A stretch of DNA of 64,000 nucleotides. It comes from Nitratireductor aquimarinus. Lineage in GTDB: Bacteria; Pseudomonadota; Alphaproteobacteria; Rhizobiales; Rhizobiaceae. The notes below the pieces were generated by a model. The model saw nothing but the letters and a program-made list of their open reading frames with translations. It had not been told where the DNA came from and did no database searches. Positions 16,618 to 24,678 of the stretch are shown piece by piece. The translations under genes and the position numbers were made by a program. Within the stretch, counting starts at the first letter, position 1. Each line of letters begins with the position of its first letter. The stretch is from the NCBI RefSeq assembly GCF_046773475.1, contig NZ_CP177239.1:2480001-2544000 (forward strand), given 5' to 3'.

Positions 16618-17172
16618 ATGCCGGCCAACGCGCCATTCCGTTCACTGTTTGCAGCCCTTGCCGTCGCCATGCTGGTTGCGACGCCAATGACGACACATGC
16701 ACAGGCAAACACTGAACCGAATGAGAAGGTCGGCCCGAGCGGGCTGCCCCTGCCCCGTTTCGTCAGCCTGAAATCGAGCCGCGTGAACATGCGCGTCGGC
16801 CCCGGGCTGAGCTACGCGGTGAACTGGATGTACATGAAGTCCGGTCTACCGATGGAGATCATCCAGGAATACGACAACTGGCGGCGCGTGCGCGACGCCG
16901 ATGGCGCGGAAGGCTGGATCAACCAGGCGCTGCTTTCAGGCCGCCGCACGGCCATCGCGGCCCCGTGGTTCAAGGGCAAGGAAGCCGATATCGAACTGCG
17001 CGCAGACCCGCAGGAAGACGCGCGCCTCGTGGCCCATATCGAGCCCGGCGCGATCGGCTCCATCAAGCTCTGCAACGGAGACTGGTGCGAAATGGAATTC
17101 GCCGGTTATTCGGGCTGGGTGAACCAGTCGCAGATCTGGGGCGCCTATCCCGGCGAAACGATCAAGGATTGA
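16618..17172 (+). CDS. Secreted SH3-domain protein
   Basis: A periplasmic protein of 184 residues. A signal peptide covers about residues 1-29 (ALAVAMLVATPMTTHAQA). Two bacterial SH3 repeats follow: VNMRVGPGLSYAVNWMYMKSG with WRRVRDADGAEGWIN, and ELRADPQEDARLVAHIEPGAIG with WCEMEFAGYSGWVN. Such domains usually bind peptidoglycan or protein ligands at the cell wall. Start at ATG 16618 with GGGAG 8 bases upstream. It is divergent from the 2-hydroxyacid dehydrogenase; the intervening 163 bases must hold both promoters. Its own ligand is unknown. Confidence 0.85.
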   Translation: MPANAPFRSLFAALAVAMLVATPMTTHAQANTEPNEKVGPSGLPLPRFVSLKSSRVNMRVGPGLSYAVNWMYMKSGLPMEIIQEYDNWRRVRDADGAEGWINQALLSGRRTAIAAPWFKGKEADIELRADPQEDARLVAHIEPGAIGSIKLCNGDWCEMEFAGYSGWVNQSQIWGAYPGETIKD

Positions 17173-17202
17173 TCGCGGGCGGCGAACGCCGCAGCCTCAG
17201 AA

Positions 17203-17279
17203 TATCGGACTGAAAAGTGAAAGCAGGGGGGCTGGCGCGTCCTTCGTGCATCCGACTGGATGCACGGCGATCCAGAGCG
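17203..17279. repeat. Palindromic repeat family A, copy 1 (partly degenerate)
   Basis: The right half (17238-17278) matches copies at 28070-28110 and 62183-62223 closely; the left half is a truncated version of their 40-50-base palindrome. It abuts the family B copy at 17280-17376. Confidence 0.75.
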
Positions 17280-17376
17280 TTCCCGCTCTTCCTGGAATTG
17301 CAAAAACGCTCGAATGCTTGTTTTTGCGCAATTCCGGACGGAAAACCGGTTCCCACTTTTCCTGGAATTGCTCTAG
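17280..17376. repeat. Palindromic repeat family B, copy 1 (Rhizobiales-type)
   Basis: The core 17328-17371 begins GCAATTCCGG and ends TGGAATTGC, an imperfect palindrome. It differs by one base from 34361-34404. It resembles the palindromic elements widespread in Rhizobiales intergenic regions (recalled family). Its CTAG edge supplies the TAG stop of irr. Confidence 0.85.
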
Positions 17377-17882
17377 TGGCGCTTGCGGCGCAGTCTCACA
17401 ACGATATCGACATTCGCGATTTCCATACCTTCCGGCGGTTCGGGAAGATTGCGGACCTCGACGCCACGCGAGGGAATGTCGAACACCGTCTCGTCCTCCT
17501 CGAAGAAGAAGTGATGGTGATCGGACACATTGGTGTCGAAATAGGTGCGTGCGCCTTCCACCTGAACGATGCGCAGCATGCCCGCCTCGGTGAACTGGTG
17601 CAGCGTGTTGTAGACGGTGGCAAGCGAAACGGAGAAGCCGGCATGCTGGGCTTCCTCATGCAGTGCCTCGGCCGAGACATGGCGGTCACCGGAGGCGAAG
17701 AGGAGATCGGCAAGCGCGATGCGCTGGCGTGTCGGGCGCAGACCCGCATTCCTCAAACGCTCTTCCAGCGTGACGTTCTGTCCTTCGTTCGAGATAGACA
17801 ATGAAACCGTCCGTCTTTCCTGTTGCATGAGCCCCGGATTGTATTTCCCGGCTCTGGCTGCAGCATTTTCTTCATCCGACAT
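17373..17882 (-). CDS. irr: Iron response regulator Irr (Fur family)
   Basis: Haem-responsive regulator of iron metabolism in Hyphomicrobiales, about 169 residues. The Fur-type winged helix reads LRNAGLRPTRQRIALADLLF ... SVSLATVYNTLHQF, and the metal/haem region shows the Irr-type HHH in VSDHHHFFFEE. Zinc-binding CxxC pairs of true Fur are absent. The Cys-Pro haem motif of Bradyrhizobium Irr is not seen. The ATG at 17882 is chosen; ATG 17828 would also preserve the domain. It is divergent from fabA, the standard Rhizobiales neighbour. The TAG stop is contributed by the repeat ending at 17376. Confidence 0.93.
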   Translation of the reverse strand: MSDEENAAARAGKYNPGLMQQERRTVSLSISNEGQNVTLEERLRNAGLRPTRQRIALADLLFASGDRHVSAEALHEEAQHAGFSVSLATVYNTLHQFTEAGMLRIVQVEGARTYFDTNVSDHHHFFFEEDETVFDIPSRGVEVRNLPEPPEGMEIANVDIVVRLRRKRH

Positions 17883-18054
17883 ATATTCGCTCCATTCAAA
17901 GCGATCAATAGCGGCAGTTTTTCGGGGGCAGTCATGGCCGGTTTTGCAAATTCCCACAACGGCTGTTTCCAGCAAGAAACAAGCTGTGATAGGGAGAGCG
18001 CACAATGACAAGAAAGGTTTCGGCACGACCGGACCATGGACGGGATGGCTTTTG

Positions 18055-18567
18055 ATGGCGCAAACGAAGAACAGCTACGACTACGAAGATCTCCTGGCCT
18101 GCGGCCGGGGTGAACTTTTTGGACCCGGCAACGCCCAGTTGCCTGCTCCGCCCATGTTGATGTTCGACCGCATCACCGACATTCAGGAAGAGGGCGGTGA
18201 GTTTGGAAAGGGCTATGCCCGCGCCGAGTTCGACATCAAGCCGGACCTCTGGTTCTTCCCCTGCCACTTCATCGGCAACCCGGTGATGCCTGGCTGCCTT
18301 GGCCTCGACGCCATGTGGCAGCTGACCGGCTTCTACCTCGGCTGGCTTGGCTTACCCGGCAAGGGCATGGCGCTCTCCACCGGTGAAGTGAAGTTCAAGG
18401 GCATGGTCACGCCTGACGTGAAGAAGGTCGAATACGGCATCGACTTCAAGCGGGTGATGAAGGGCCGCCTCGTGCTCGGCATCGCTGATGGCTGGCTCAA
18501 GGCCGATGGCGAACAGATCTACAAGGCAACCGACCTGCGCGTCGGCCTGGCCAAGCAGGAAGCCTGA
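18055..18567 (+). CDS. fabA: Beta-hydroxydecanoyl-ACP dehydratase/isomerase FabA
   Basis: Bifunctional dehydratase/isomerase that introduces the cis double bond in anaerobic unsaturated fatty-acid synthesis. It has 170 residues. The active-site His is at residue 71 in FFPCHFIGNPVMPG, with the Asp in GCLGLDAMWQ. Start at ATG 18055 beginning MAQTKNSYDYEDLL; the frame is open back to 17617, inside irr, and is not used. It lies divergent from irr and is followed by fabB (47-base gap) and fabI, giving one unsaturated-fatty-acid operon. Confidence 0.96.
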   Translation: MAQTKNSYDYEDLLACGRGELFGPGNAQLPAPPMLMFDRITDIQEEGGEFGKGYARAEFDIKPDLWFFPCHFIGNPVMPGCLGLDAMWQLTGFYLGWLGLPGKGMALSTGEVKFKGMVTPDVKKVEYGIDFKRVMKGRLVLGIADGWLKADGEQIYKATDLRVGLAKQEA

Positions 18568-18614
18568 TTTTCAATCACTGACTGGCGGCCGACGTTCGGC
18601 CCAAGGAGAGCATC

Positions 18615-19835
18615 ATGAGACGTGTCGTCGTCACCGGTCTCGGAATCGTATCCTCGATTGGCAACGACGCAGACGAGGTGACCGCCTCGCTGCGCGATGC
18701 AAAATCGGGCATTTCGTTCTCGGAAGATTTCGCCGAACACGGCTTCCGTTGCCAGGTATGGGGCGCACCGACGCTCGATCCGGCTGAGGTCGTCGACCGC
18801 CGCGCCATGCGCTTCCTCTCGAAGGGCGGCGCATGGAACCACGTGGCCATGGAGCAGGCGATTGCCGACTCCGGCCTCGAGGAAGGCGACATCACCAACG
18901 AGCGCACCGGCATCATCATGGGTTCGGGCGGTCCGTCCACCCGCACCATCTTTGAAGCCGCGCAGACGACCATCGAAAAGGGCTCGCCCAAGCGCATCGG
19001 ACCGTTCGCCGTGCCGAAGGCCATGTCTTCGACGGCGTCGGCGACGCTCGCCACCTGGTTCAAGATCCACGGCGTGAACTACTCGATCTCGTCGGCCTGC
19101 TCGACCTCCGCACACTGCATCGGCAATGCGGCGGAATTGATCCAGTGGGGCAAGCAGGACATCATGTTCGCCGGCGGCCACGAAGATCTCGACTGGACCA
19201 TGTCGAACCTCTTCGACGCCATGGGCGCCATGTCCTCCAAGCACAACGACACACCGGCCACGGCCTCGCGTGCTTATGACGCGACGCGTGACGGCTTCGT
19301 CATCGCTGGCGGCGCGGGCGTTCTGGTTCTGGAAGAGCTCGAGCACGCCAAGGCGCGCGGTGCGAAGATCTATGCGGAGCTGACCGGCTATGGCGCGACC
19401 TCCGACGGTTTCGACATGGTTGCTCCTTCGGGTGAAGGCGCGGTGCGCTGCATGAAGCAGGCGCTTTCCACGGTGACCGGCGATGTCGATTACATCAACA
19501 CGCATGGCACGGCGACGCCGGTGGGCGATTCCCGCGAGATCGAAGCCATCCGCCAGGTGTTCGGCGACAAGATCCCGCACATCGCATCGACCAAGTCGCT
19601 GACCGGTCACTCGCTCGGCGGTGCAGGCGCACAGGAATCGATCTATTCGATCCTGATGATGCAGGCAGGATTCATTGGCGAGAGCGCGCACATCACCGAG
19701 CTCGACCCCGAGTTCGAGGGCGCGCCGATCGTGCGCAAGCGCATCGACAACGCCAAGATCGACACTGTGCTTTCCAACTCCTTCGGCTTTGGCGGCACCA
19801 ACGCCACGCTGGTTTTCCAGCGCTACGCAGGTTGA
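18615..19835 (+). CDS. fabB: Beta-ketoacyl-ACP synthase I
   Basis: Condensing enzyme that extends unsaturated acyl-ACP made by FabA; 406 residues. The nucleophile is Cys162 in SSACSTSAHCIGNA, and the two His are in NTHGTATP and LTGHSLGGAG. The GFGGTNATLVF end is typical of KAS I/II. Start ATG 18615 follows AAGGAGAG. It is paired with fabA, as in other organisms using the FabA/FabB route, and precedes fabI by 10 bases. Confidence 0.96.
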   Translation: MRRVVVTGLGIVSSIGNDADEVTASLRDAKSGISFSEDFAEHGFRCQVWGAPTLDPAEVVDRRAMRFLSKGGAWNHVAMEQAIADSGLEEGDITNERTGIIMGSGGPSTRTIFEAAQTTIEKGSPKRIGPFAVPKAMSSTASATLATWFKIHGVNYSISSACSTSAHCIGNAAELIQWGKQDIMFAGGHEDLDWTMSNLFDAMGAMSSKHNDTPATASRAYDATRDGFVIAGGAGVLVLEELEHAKARGAKIYAELTGYGATSDGFDMVAPSGEGAVRCMKQALSTVTGDVDYINTHGTATPVGDSREIEAIRQVFGDKIPHIASTKSLTGHSLGGAGAQESIYSILMMQAGFIGESAHITELDPEFEGAPIVRKRIDNAKIDTVLSNSFGFGGTNATLVFQRYAG

Positions 19836-19845
19836 GATAAGGTCC

Positions 19846-20664
19846 ATGGACGGTTTGATGAAGGGTAAGCGCGGCCTCATTATGGGGGTCGCCAACGACC
19901 ATTCGATTGCCTGGGGCATTGCCAAGAAGCTTGCCGAACAGGGCGCGGAGCTTGCCTTCACCTATCAGGGCGACGCTTTTGGCCGCCGTGTGAAGCCGCT
20001 GGCCGAGAAAGTGAACTCCAAGCTGCTCTTCCCGTGCGACGTGGAAGACAGCGCTTCCATCAACTCCGTCTTCGACGGTCTGAAGGAAGAGTGGGGTTCT
20101 CTCGACTTCATCGTTCACGCGATCGGTTTCTCCGACCGCAACGAGCTGAAGGGCCTCTACGCCAACACCACGCGCGAGAACTTCGTGCGCACCATGGTGA
20201 TCTCCTGCTATTCCTTCACCGAAGTTGCCCGCAAGGCGGCTGAAATGATGGACAATGGCGGGCAGATGCTGACGCTGACCTATGCGGGTTCCACCCGCGT
20301 CATGCCCAATTACAACGTGATGGGCGTGGCCAAGGCCGGTCTTGAGGCAAGCGTGCGGTATCTGGCGAGCGACTACGGCCCGCGCAACATCCGCGTCAAC
20401 GCGATCTCGGCAGGCCCGGTGCGCACCCTGGCTGGCGCTGGCATCTCCGACGCCCGCTACATGTTCTCCTACCAGCAGCGCAATGCGCCGCTGCGGCGCA
20501 CTGTGGTGATCGACGAGATCGGCGGATCGGCGCTTTACCTCCTGTCCGACCTGTCGTCCGGCGTGACCGGCGAAATCCACTATGTGGATTCCGGCTACAA
20601 CACCGTTTCCATGCCCACCATGGAAGAGCTGAAGCGGATCAGCGCCGCCACCGGCGACGACTGA
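19846..20664 (+). CDS. fabI: Enoyl-ACP reductase FabI (NADH type)
   Basis: Reduces enoyl-ACP in the last step of each fatty-acid elongation cycle, 272 residues. It is an SDR with the FabI cofactor loop GLIMGVANDHSIAWGIA, DVEDSASI, and the catalytic Tyr-x6-Lys in NYNVMGVAK. The ATG at 19846 starts MDGLMKGKRG; a longer frame from 19675 overlaps fabB and is not used. It is the last gene of the fabA-fabB-fabI unit and converges with the methyltransferase at 20684. A short GC-rich hairpin (20678-20696) lies at the junction. Confidence 0.96.
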   Translation: MDGLMKGKRGLIMGVANDHSIAWGIAKKLAEQGAELAFTYQGDAFGRRVKPLAEKVNSKLLFPCDVEDSASINSVFDGLKEEWGSLDFIVHAIGFSDRNELKGLYANTTRENFVRTMVISCYSFTEVARKAAEMMDNGGQMLTLTYAGSTRVMPNYNVMGVAKAGLEASVRYLASDYGPRNIRVNAISAGPVRTLAGAGISDARYMFSYQQRNAPLRRTVVIDEIGGSALYLLSDLSSGVTGEIHYVDSGYNTVSMPTMEELKRISAATGDD

Positions 20665-20677
20665 ACCGGATCAGATC

Positions 20678-20696
20678 GGCCCGCTACTTGCGGGCC
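20678..20696. other. Hairpin at the fabI/RsmC-like convergence
   Basis: GGCCCGC pairs with GCGGGCC around a 5-base loop. It overlaps the last codons of the minus-strand gene and lacks a T-run either way, so terminator function is doubtful. Confidence 0.4.
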
Positions 20697-21700
20697 CACA
20701 AAACCTTGAACACCGTATCGCGGCGCAGCTCACCCTGTGCCGCGAAATGCTTTTGGAGGCTCTCTTCATAGGGGAGCTGCCTGTTGGCGACGAGGAACAG
20801 CCGCCCGCGCGGCTTGAGCGCTTTTGCCGCCGCCGCGATCATCGCATGGCCCATATCGGGCTCCGCAGCCCGGCTGCGATGGAAAGGCGGGTTCATCAGG
20901 ATCACGTCATAGCGCTCGTTCACCGGCTCTCCCAGAAGGTCCTGCCAGAAGAAGCGCGCCGGCATCTGCGGCGCCCTTGCGGCCATGTTGCGGCGGGCCG
21001 CCTCCAGAGACGCGTGATGCGCCTCATAGAGATCGATACTCTTCACCTCCGGTGCGCGCTCGGCCGCGGCAACGGAAAGATAGCCCCAGCCGGCCGCGAA
21101 ATCAGCTATCGCGCCTGACAGATTGTCCGGCAGGCATTCAACGAGAAGCGCCGAGCCCGGATCAATGCCGTCATCGGAAAAGCCGCCGGCTGCGGTGGCG
21201 AAACCGTCCGCCTCGCTGTCGCCGGCGCTCAGCTCGGCCATCAGCGCAGGCTCCAGCCGCTCAGGCCGGCGCAGCCAGAACACGACACCATGATGCTTGG
21301 AGGCATGATCCTCAAGCTCCACCAGCGACGCCATGCGCTTGCGCACGCTGCCGCCGCCGTCTTTCTTGGCGCAGGCCGCAATGATGAGCGCGCCGGCGCG
21401 CGTCCGGTTCAAAGCCTCGGCAAGGCGCTGTTCATTCTCACGCCGGTGCCTGCCAAGCAGGACAAGCGCCATGTCATAGCCCTCGCCCACCGGCTCCGGC
21501 TCCACGGTCACGCCAGCCTGGCTGAGCGCCAGATAGTCGGGCCGATAGCCCTGAATGGCCGTGAGACTTCCCGAGAAGTCGGATGGCAGCAGCAGGCCGC
21601 CCGGTGCGCCCAGAAAAAGCACACGCTCCCCCTCGCCCGGCGGATCGATCAGCCCGCGCTCGAATGGAAACAGTAGGGTGGGAAGCGGTGTGTCGGTCAT
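20684..21700 (-). CDS. RsmC-like class I SAM-dependent methyltransferase
   Basis: A probable rRNA guanine-N2 methyltransferase of the RsmC/RlmG type, 338 residues, in the usual two-domain layout: an N-terminal degenerate methyltransferase-like half (LFLGAPGGLLLPSDFSGSL ... ALVLLGRHRRENEQRLAEAL) and a C-terminal catalytic half. The catalytic NPPF motif is seen in VILMNPPFHRS. The SAM-binding loop is in AIADFAAGWGYLSVAAAE. The ATG at 21700 gives a full-length protein. It is transcribed toward fabI and lies downstream of the pnp terminator, so it is a separate unit. Target nucleotide not determined. Confidence 0.82.
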   Translation of the reverse strand: MTDTPLPTLLFPFERGLIDPPGEGERVLFLGAPGGLLLPSDFSGSLTAIQGYRPDYLALSQAGVTVEPEPVGEGYDMALVLLGRHRRENEQRLAEALNRTRAGALIIAACAKKDGGGSVRKRMASLVELEDHASKHHGVVFWLRRPERLEPALMAELSAGDSEADGFATAAGGFSDDGIDPGSALLVECLPDNLSGAIADFAAGWGYLSVAAAERAPEVKSIDLYEAHHASLEAARRNMAARAPQMPARFFWQDLLGEPVNERYDVILMNPPFHRSRAAEPDMGHAMIAAAAKALKPRGRLFLVANRQLPYEESLQKHFAAQGELRRDTVFKVLWARK

Positions 21701-21720
21701 GGATGCGGTTCCGGATATGA

Positions 21721-21751
21721 AAACGGGCGCGACCTGAATGGCCGCGCCCGC
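21721..21751 (-). terminator. Terminator of pnp
   Basis: CGGGCGCG and CGCGCCCG pair around an 11-base loop, followed in the minus direction by TTTT. It lies 26 bases past the pnp stop. Confidence 0.75.
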
Positions 21752-21776
21752 ATGTTGGTTCAGAAGGGAAGCGGGA

Positions 21777-23927
21777 TCAGCCCTCGGCGTCCTCGGCCTC
21801 TTCCTTCTTCTTCTCGCGGACGATTTCCTTGCCCGTCTCCTGGTCGACGACCTTCATGGAGAGGCGAACCTTGCCGCGCTCATCGAAGCCCATCAGCTTC
21901 ACGAACACCTTGTCGCCTTCCTTGACGACGTCGGTGGTCTTGCCAACGCGCTCCTGCGCGAGCTGCGAGATGTGCACCAGACCGTCGCGCGGACCGAAGA
22001 AGTTCACGAATGCGCCGAAGTCGGCGGTCTTGACGACCGTGCCTTCGTAGATCTCGCCCACTTCCGGCTCTGCCGTGATGGAGTGGATCCACTTCTTCGC
22101 TGCCTCGATTTCCTTGGCGTTGGAAGAAGCGATCTTCACCGTGCCGTCGTCCTCGATGTTGATCTTGGCGCCGGTCTTCTCGACGATCTCGCGGATCACC
22201 TTGCCGCCGGAACCGATCACGTCGCGGATTTTGTCGGTCGGGATCTGCATGACCTCGATGCGCGGAGCGAACTCACCCAGCTCACCACGGCTCTCGGAAA
22301 GGGCCTTGGCCATCTCGCCGAGAATGTGCAGACGGCCGTCCTTGGCCTGGTCGAGGGCGATCTGCATGATCTCCTCGGTGATGCCATCGATCTTGATGTC
22401 CATCTGGAGCGAGGTGATGCCCTCATCCGTGCCGGCGACCTTGAAGTCCATGTCGCCGAGGTGATCTTCGTCACCCAGGATGTCGGAGAGAACGGCGAAG
22501 CGCTCGTCTTCCTTGATCAGGCCCATGGCGATGCCGGCAACCGGCTTTGCCAGCGGCACGCCGGCGTCCATGAGGGCCAGCGAGGTGCCGCAGACGGTTG
22601 CCATGGAGGACGAACCGTTGGACTCGGTGACCTCGGAAACGACGCGCAGCGTGTAGGGGAACTGGTCCGCTTCCGGCAGCATCGGGTGGATGGCGCGCCA
22701 TGCGAGCTTGCCATGACCGATCTCACGACGGCCGGGCGAACCCATGCGGCCCGTCTCGCCCACAGAGTAGGGCGGGAAGTTGTAGTGCAGGAGGAAAGCC
22801 TCCTTGTAGGTGCCGGTGAGCGAGTCGATGAACTGCTCGTCTTCGCCGGTGCCCAGCGTTGCGACCACGAGGGCCTGCGTCTCACCACGGGTGAAGAGCG
22901 CGGAACCGTGCGTGCGCGGCAGAAGGCCTGCCTGGGCTGCGATCGGGCGCACCGTCTTCAGGTCGCGTCCGTCGATGCGGCCGCCGGTGTCGAGGATGTT
23001 CCAGCGAACGATCTTGCCCTGCAGGCTCTTGAAGACCGTGTTGACCTGCTCGGCCGACCACTTGGTCTCTTCCTCGCCTTCCGGCAGGAGCGTCTCTTTC
23101 ACCTTCGCCTTGGCGGCGTCAACGGCGTCGTAGCGCTTCTGCTTGTCGGTGATCTTGTAGGCTTCGCGCAGATCGCTTTCGACGATCTTGAGCATCTCGC
23201 CTTCGAGCTCGGAGAGATCCGGCGGCGTGAAGTCGCGGGGTTCCTTGGCGGCAACTTCGGCGAGCTTGATGACCGCGTCGATGACCGGCTGGAAGTTCTT
23301 GTGGCCGAACATGACGGCGCCGAGCATGACGTCCTCGGGGAGCTGCTGAGCTTCCGATTCCACCATCAGAACGGCATCGCCCGTACCGGCGACGACGAGG
23401 TCGAGCTTGGTCTCTTCCATCTCGTCGACATGCGGGTTGAGGACGTACTCACCACCGATGTAGCCAACGCGCGCTGCGCCGATCGGGCCCATGAAGGGAA
23501 CGCCGGAGAGCGTGAGCGCTGCGGAAACGGCAACCATGGCGACGATGTCCGGATCATTCTCCAGATCGTGCTGCAGCACGGTGGCGATGACCTGCGTGTC
23601 GTTCTTGTAGCCATCGACAAAGAGCGGGCGGATCGGGCGGTCGATCAGGCGGGAGACCAGCGTCTCCTTCTCGCTCGGACGGCCTTCGCGCTTGAAGTAG
23701 CCACCCGGGATCTTGCCGGCGGCAAAGGTCTTTTCCTGGTAGTTGACGGTCAGCGGGAAGAAGTCGAAGCCCGGCTTCGGCTCTTTCGCGGAAACGACAG
23801 TGGCGAGAACAACGGTCTCGCCATAGGTGGCGAGCACTGCGCCGTCTGCCTGACGGGCAATCTGGCCGGTCTCAAGAATGAGCGGACGACCGCCCCATTC
23901 GATCTCAACTTTGTGGTGCTTGAACAT
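21777..23927 (-). CDS. pnp: Polynucleotide phosphorylase
   Basis: 3'-5' phosphorolytic exoribonuclease and degradosome partner; 716 residues, the family norm. Two RNase PH domains are seen (RLIDRPIRPLF in the first, MATVCGTSLALMDAGVP in the second). They are followed by a KH domain (IGSGGKVIREI, IEDDGTVKIAS) and a C-terminal S1 domain (YEGTVVKTADFGAFVNFF, GLVHISQLA). The ATG at 23927 starts MFKHHKVEIEWGG; the frame is open to 24065 without similarity. rpsO lies upstream. The 310-base leader contains a composite stem-loop (24112-24154) that could be an RNase III site for autoregulation. Confidence 0.97.
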   Translation of the reverse strand: MFKHHKVEIEWGGRPLILETGQIARQADGAVLATYGETVVLATVVSAKEPKPGFDFFPLTVNYQEKTFAAGKIPGGYFKREGRPSEKETLVSRLIDRPIRPLFVDGYKNDTQVIATVLQHDLENDPDIVAMVAVSAALTLSGVPFMGPIGAARVGYIGGEYVLNPHVDEMEETKLDLVVAGTGDAVLMVESEAQQLPEDVMLGAVMFGHKNFQPVIDAVIKLAEVAAKEPRDFTPPDLSELEGEMLKIVESDLREAYKITDKQKRYDAVDAAKAKVKETLLPEGEEETKWSAEQVNTVFKSLQGKIVRWNILDTGGRIDGRDLKTVRPIAAQAGLLPRTHGSALFTRGETQALVVATLGTGEDEQFIDSLTGTYKEAFLLHYNFPPYSVGETGRMGSPGRREIGHGKLAWRAIHPMLPEADQFPYTLRVVSEVTESNGSSSMATVCGTSLALMDAGVPLAKPVAGIAMGLIKEDERFAVLSDILGDEDHLGDMDFKVAGTDEGITSLQMDIKIDGITEEIMQIALDQAKDGRLHILGEMAKALSESRGELGEFAPRIEVMQIPTDKIRDVIGSGGKVIREIVEKTGAKINIEDDGTVKIASSNAKEIEAAKKWIHSITAEPEVGEIYEGTVVKTADFGAFVNFFGPRDGLVHISQLAQERVGKTTDVVKEGDKVFVKLMGFDERGKVRLSMKVVDQETGKEIVREKKKEEAEDAEG

Positions 23928-24111
23928 ATCTTGTCCTTTTGCGCCGAAGGGTGCGCCAACGCCTGGCTGCGCGTCTCTCCGGCTCTGCTTCGTTGTCGGA
24001 CGAGCCACGGGCAAGACAACGGGAGGCTTGGGTTTGGCCGGCTCTGTGCCGCAAGCATCCTGCAATCCTGCCCCATGACCTGTCCATTAGGGCCTCGGCT
24101 ATCCGGTCTTG

Positions 24112-24154
24112 CAGGCATGAGATGGCGGCAAAGCCGCCGTCGCAATCATGCCTG
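24112..24154 (-). other. Composite stem-loop in the pnp leader
   Basis: Outer stem CAGGCATGA (24112-24120) with TCATGCCTG (24146-24154), 9 bp. Inside it GGCGGC (24124-24129) pairs with GCCGCC (24133-24138) around AAA. In E. coli the pnp leader stem is cut by RNase III to allow PNPase autoregulation; the same role is inferred here. Confidence 0.6.
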
Positions 24155-24198
24155 GCCGGAGCCGTGAGACATGCAAATCTTTCGCATGCCCAAATGAG

Positions 24199-24228
24199 AC
24201 CGGCGGACACCCCTTGGTATCCGCCGGT
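24199..24228 (-). terminator. Hairpin after rpsO (partial terminator)
   Basis: A perfect 9-bp stem (ACCGGCGGA with TCCGCCGGT, 12-base loop) lies 10 bases past the rpsO stop. The following bases (CTCATTTG) give a weak T-run, so partial readthrough into pnp is likely. Confidence 0.6.
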
Positions 24229-24237
24229 CAAATCAGC

Positions 24238-24507
24238 TTAGCGCCGCAGTCCGAGCTTCTCGATCAGCGTCTTGTAGCGGCCTTCGTCCTTCTTCTTCAG
24301 ATAGTCCAGAAGACGGCGACGCTGGGAGACGAGCTTCAGGAGGCCACGACGGGAGTGGTTGTCCTTCTTGTGGTCCTTGAAGTGCTCGGTGAGGTTCTTG
24401 ATCCGCTCGGTCAGAATAGCGACCTGGACTTCCGGAGAACCCGTGTCGCCCTGAACGGTGGCAAATTCTTTCAGCAAATCCTGTTTGCGCTCTGCAGTAA
24501 TCGACAT
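24238..24507 (-). CDS. rpsO: 30S ribosomal protein S15
   Basis: Primary 16S rRNA-binding protein of the 30S platform, 89 residues. It begins MSITAERKQDLLKEFA and has the S15 signature LTEHFKDHKKDNHSRRGLL followed by KLVSQRRRLLDYLKKKD. Start ATG 24507 follows AGAAAGGAAG. It is directly upstream of pnp, the common bacterial arrangement. Its upstream region carries a perfect 14-base palindrome (24621-24634). Confidence 0.97.
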   Translation of the reverse strand: MSITAERKQDLLKEFATVQGDTGSPEVQVAILTERIKNLTEHFKDHKKDNHSRRGLLKLVSQRRRLLDYLKKKDEGRYKTLIEKLGLRR

Positions 24508-24610
24508 CGGCTTCCTTTCTGGAATTTAGGGAAAAGGGTCGCCCTCAGCCGGGATGTCGTCCAGCCGGGGCCATTCAACAATGCGCACTCAAGGCGCAAT
24601 GATGGCTGGC

Positions 24611-24634
24611 ATATAGGCGAAATCGCATGCGATT
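24611..24634 (-). promoter_or_regulatory. Probable rpsO promoter with palindromic operator
   Basis: Perfect palindrome AATCGCATGCGATT (24621-24634) just upstream of a CTATAT -10-like element (24616-24611, minus strand), about 104 bases before rpsO. The -35 is not clear. The palindrome may be a repressor or activator site. Confidence 0.4.
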
Positions 24635-24678
24635 ACCAGCCCAAACATTGTCCGTTGCGCCGCCGCTCAGCCCGCCGC

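Larger units (their letters stand above)
23928..24237 (-). other. rpsO-pnp intergenic leader
   Basis: 310 bases without a gene. It contains a composite stem-loop (24112-24154) and a hairpin just past rpsO (24199-24228). An open frame exists on the plus strand but it is antisense to pnp and not credible. Confidence 0.6.

Noticed and set aside
21738..24167. 809-codon plus-strand frame antisense to pnp
   Set aside because: High-GC coding DNA keeps the antisense frame open; the composition is Asp/Leu-rich with no motifs, and pnp itself is unmistakable.
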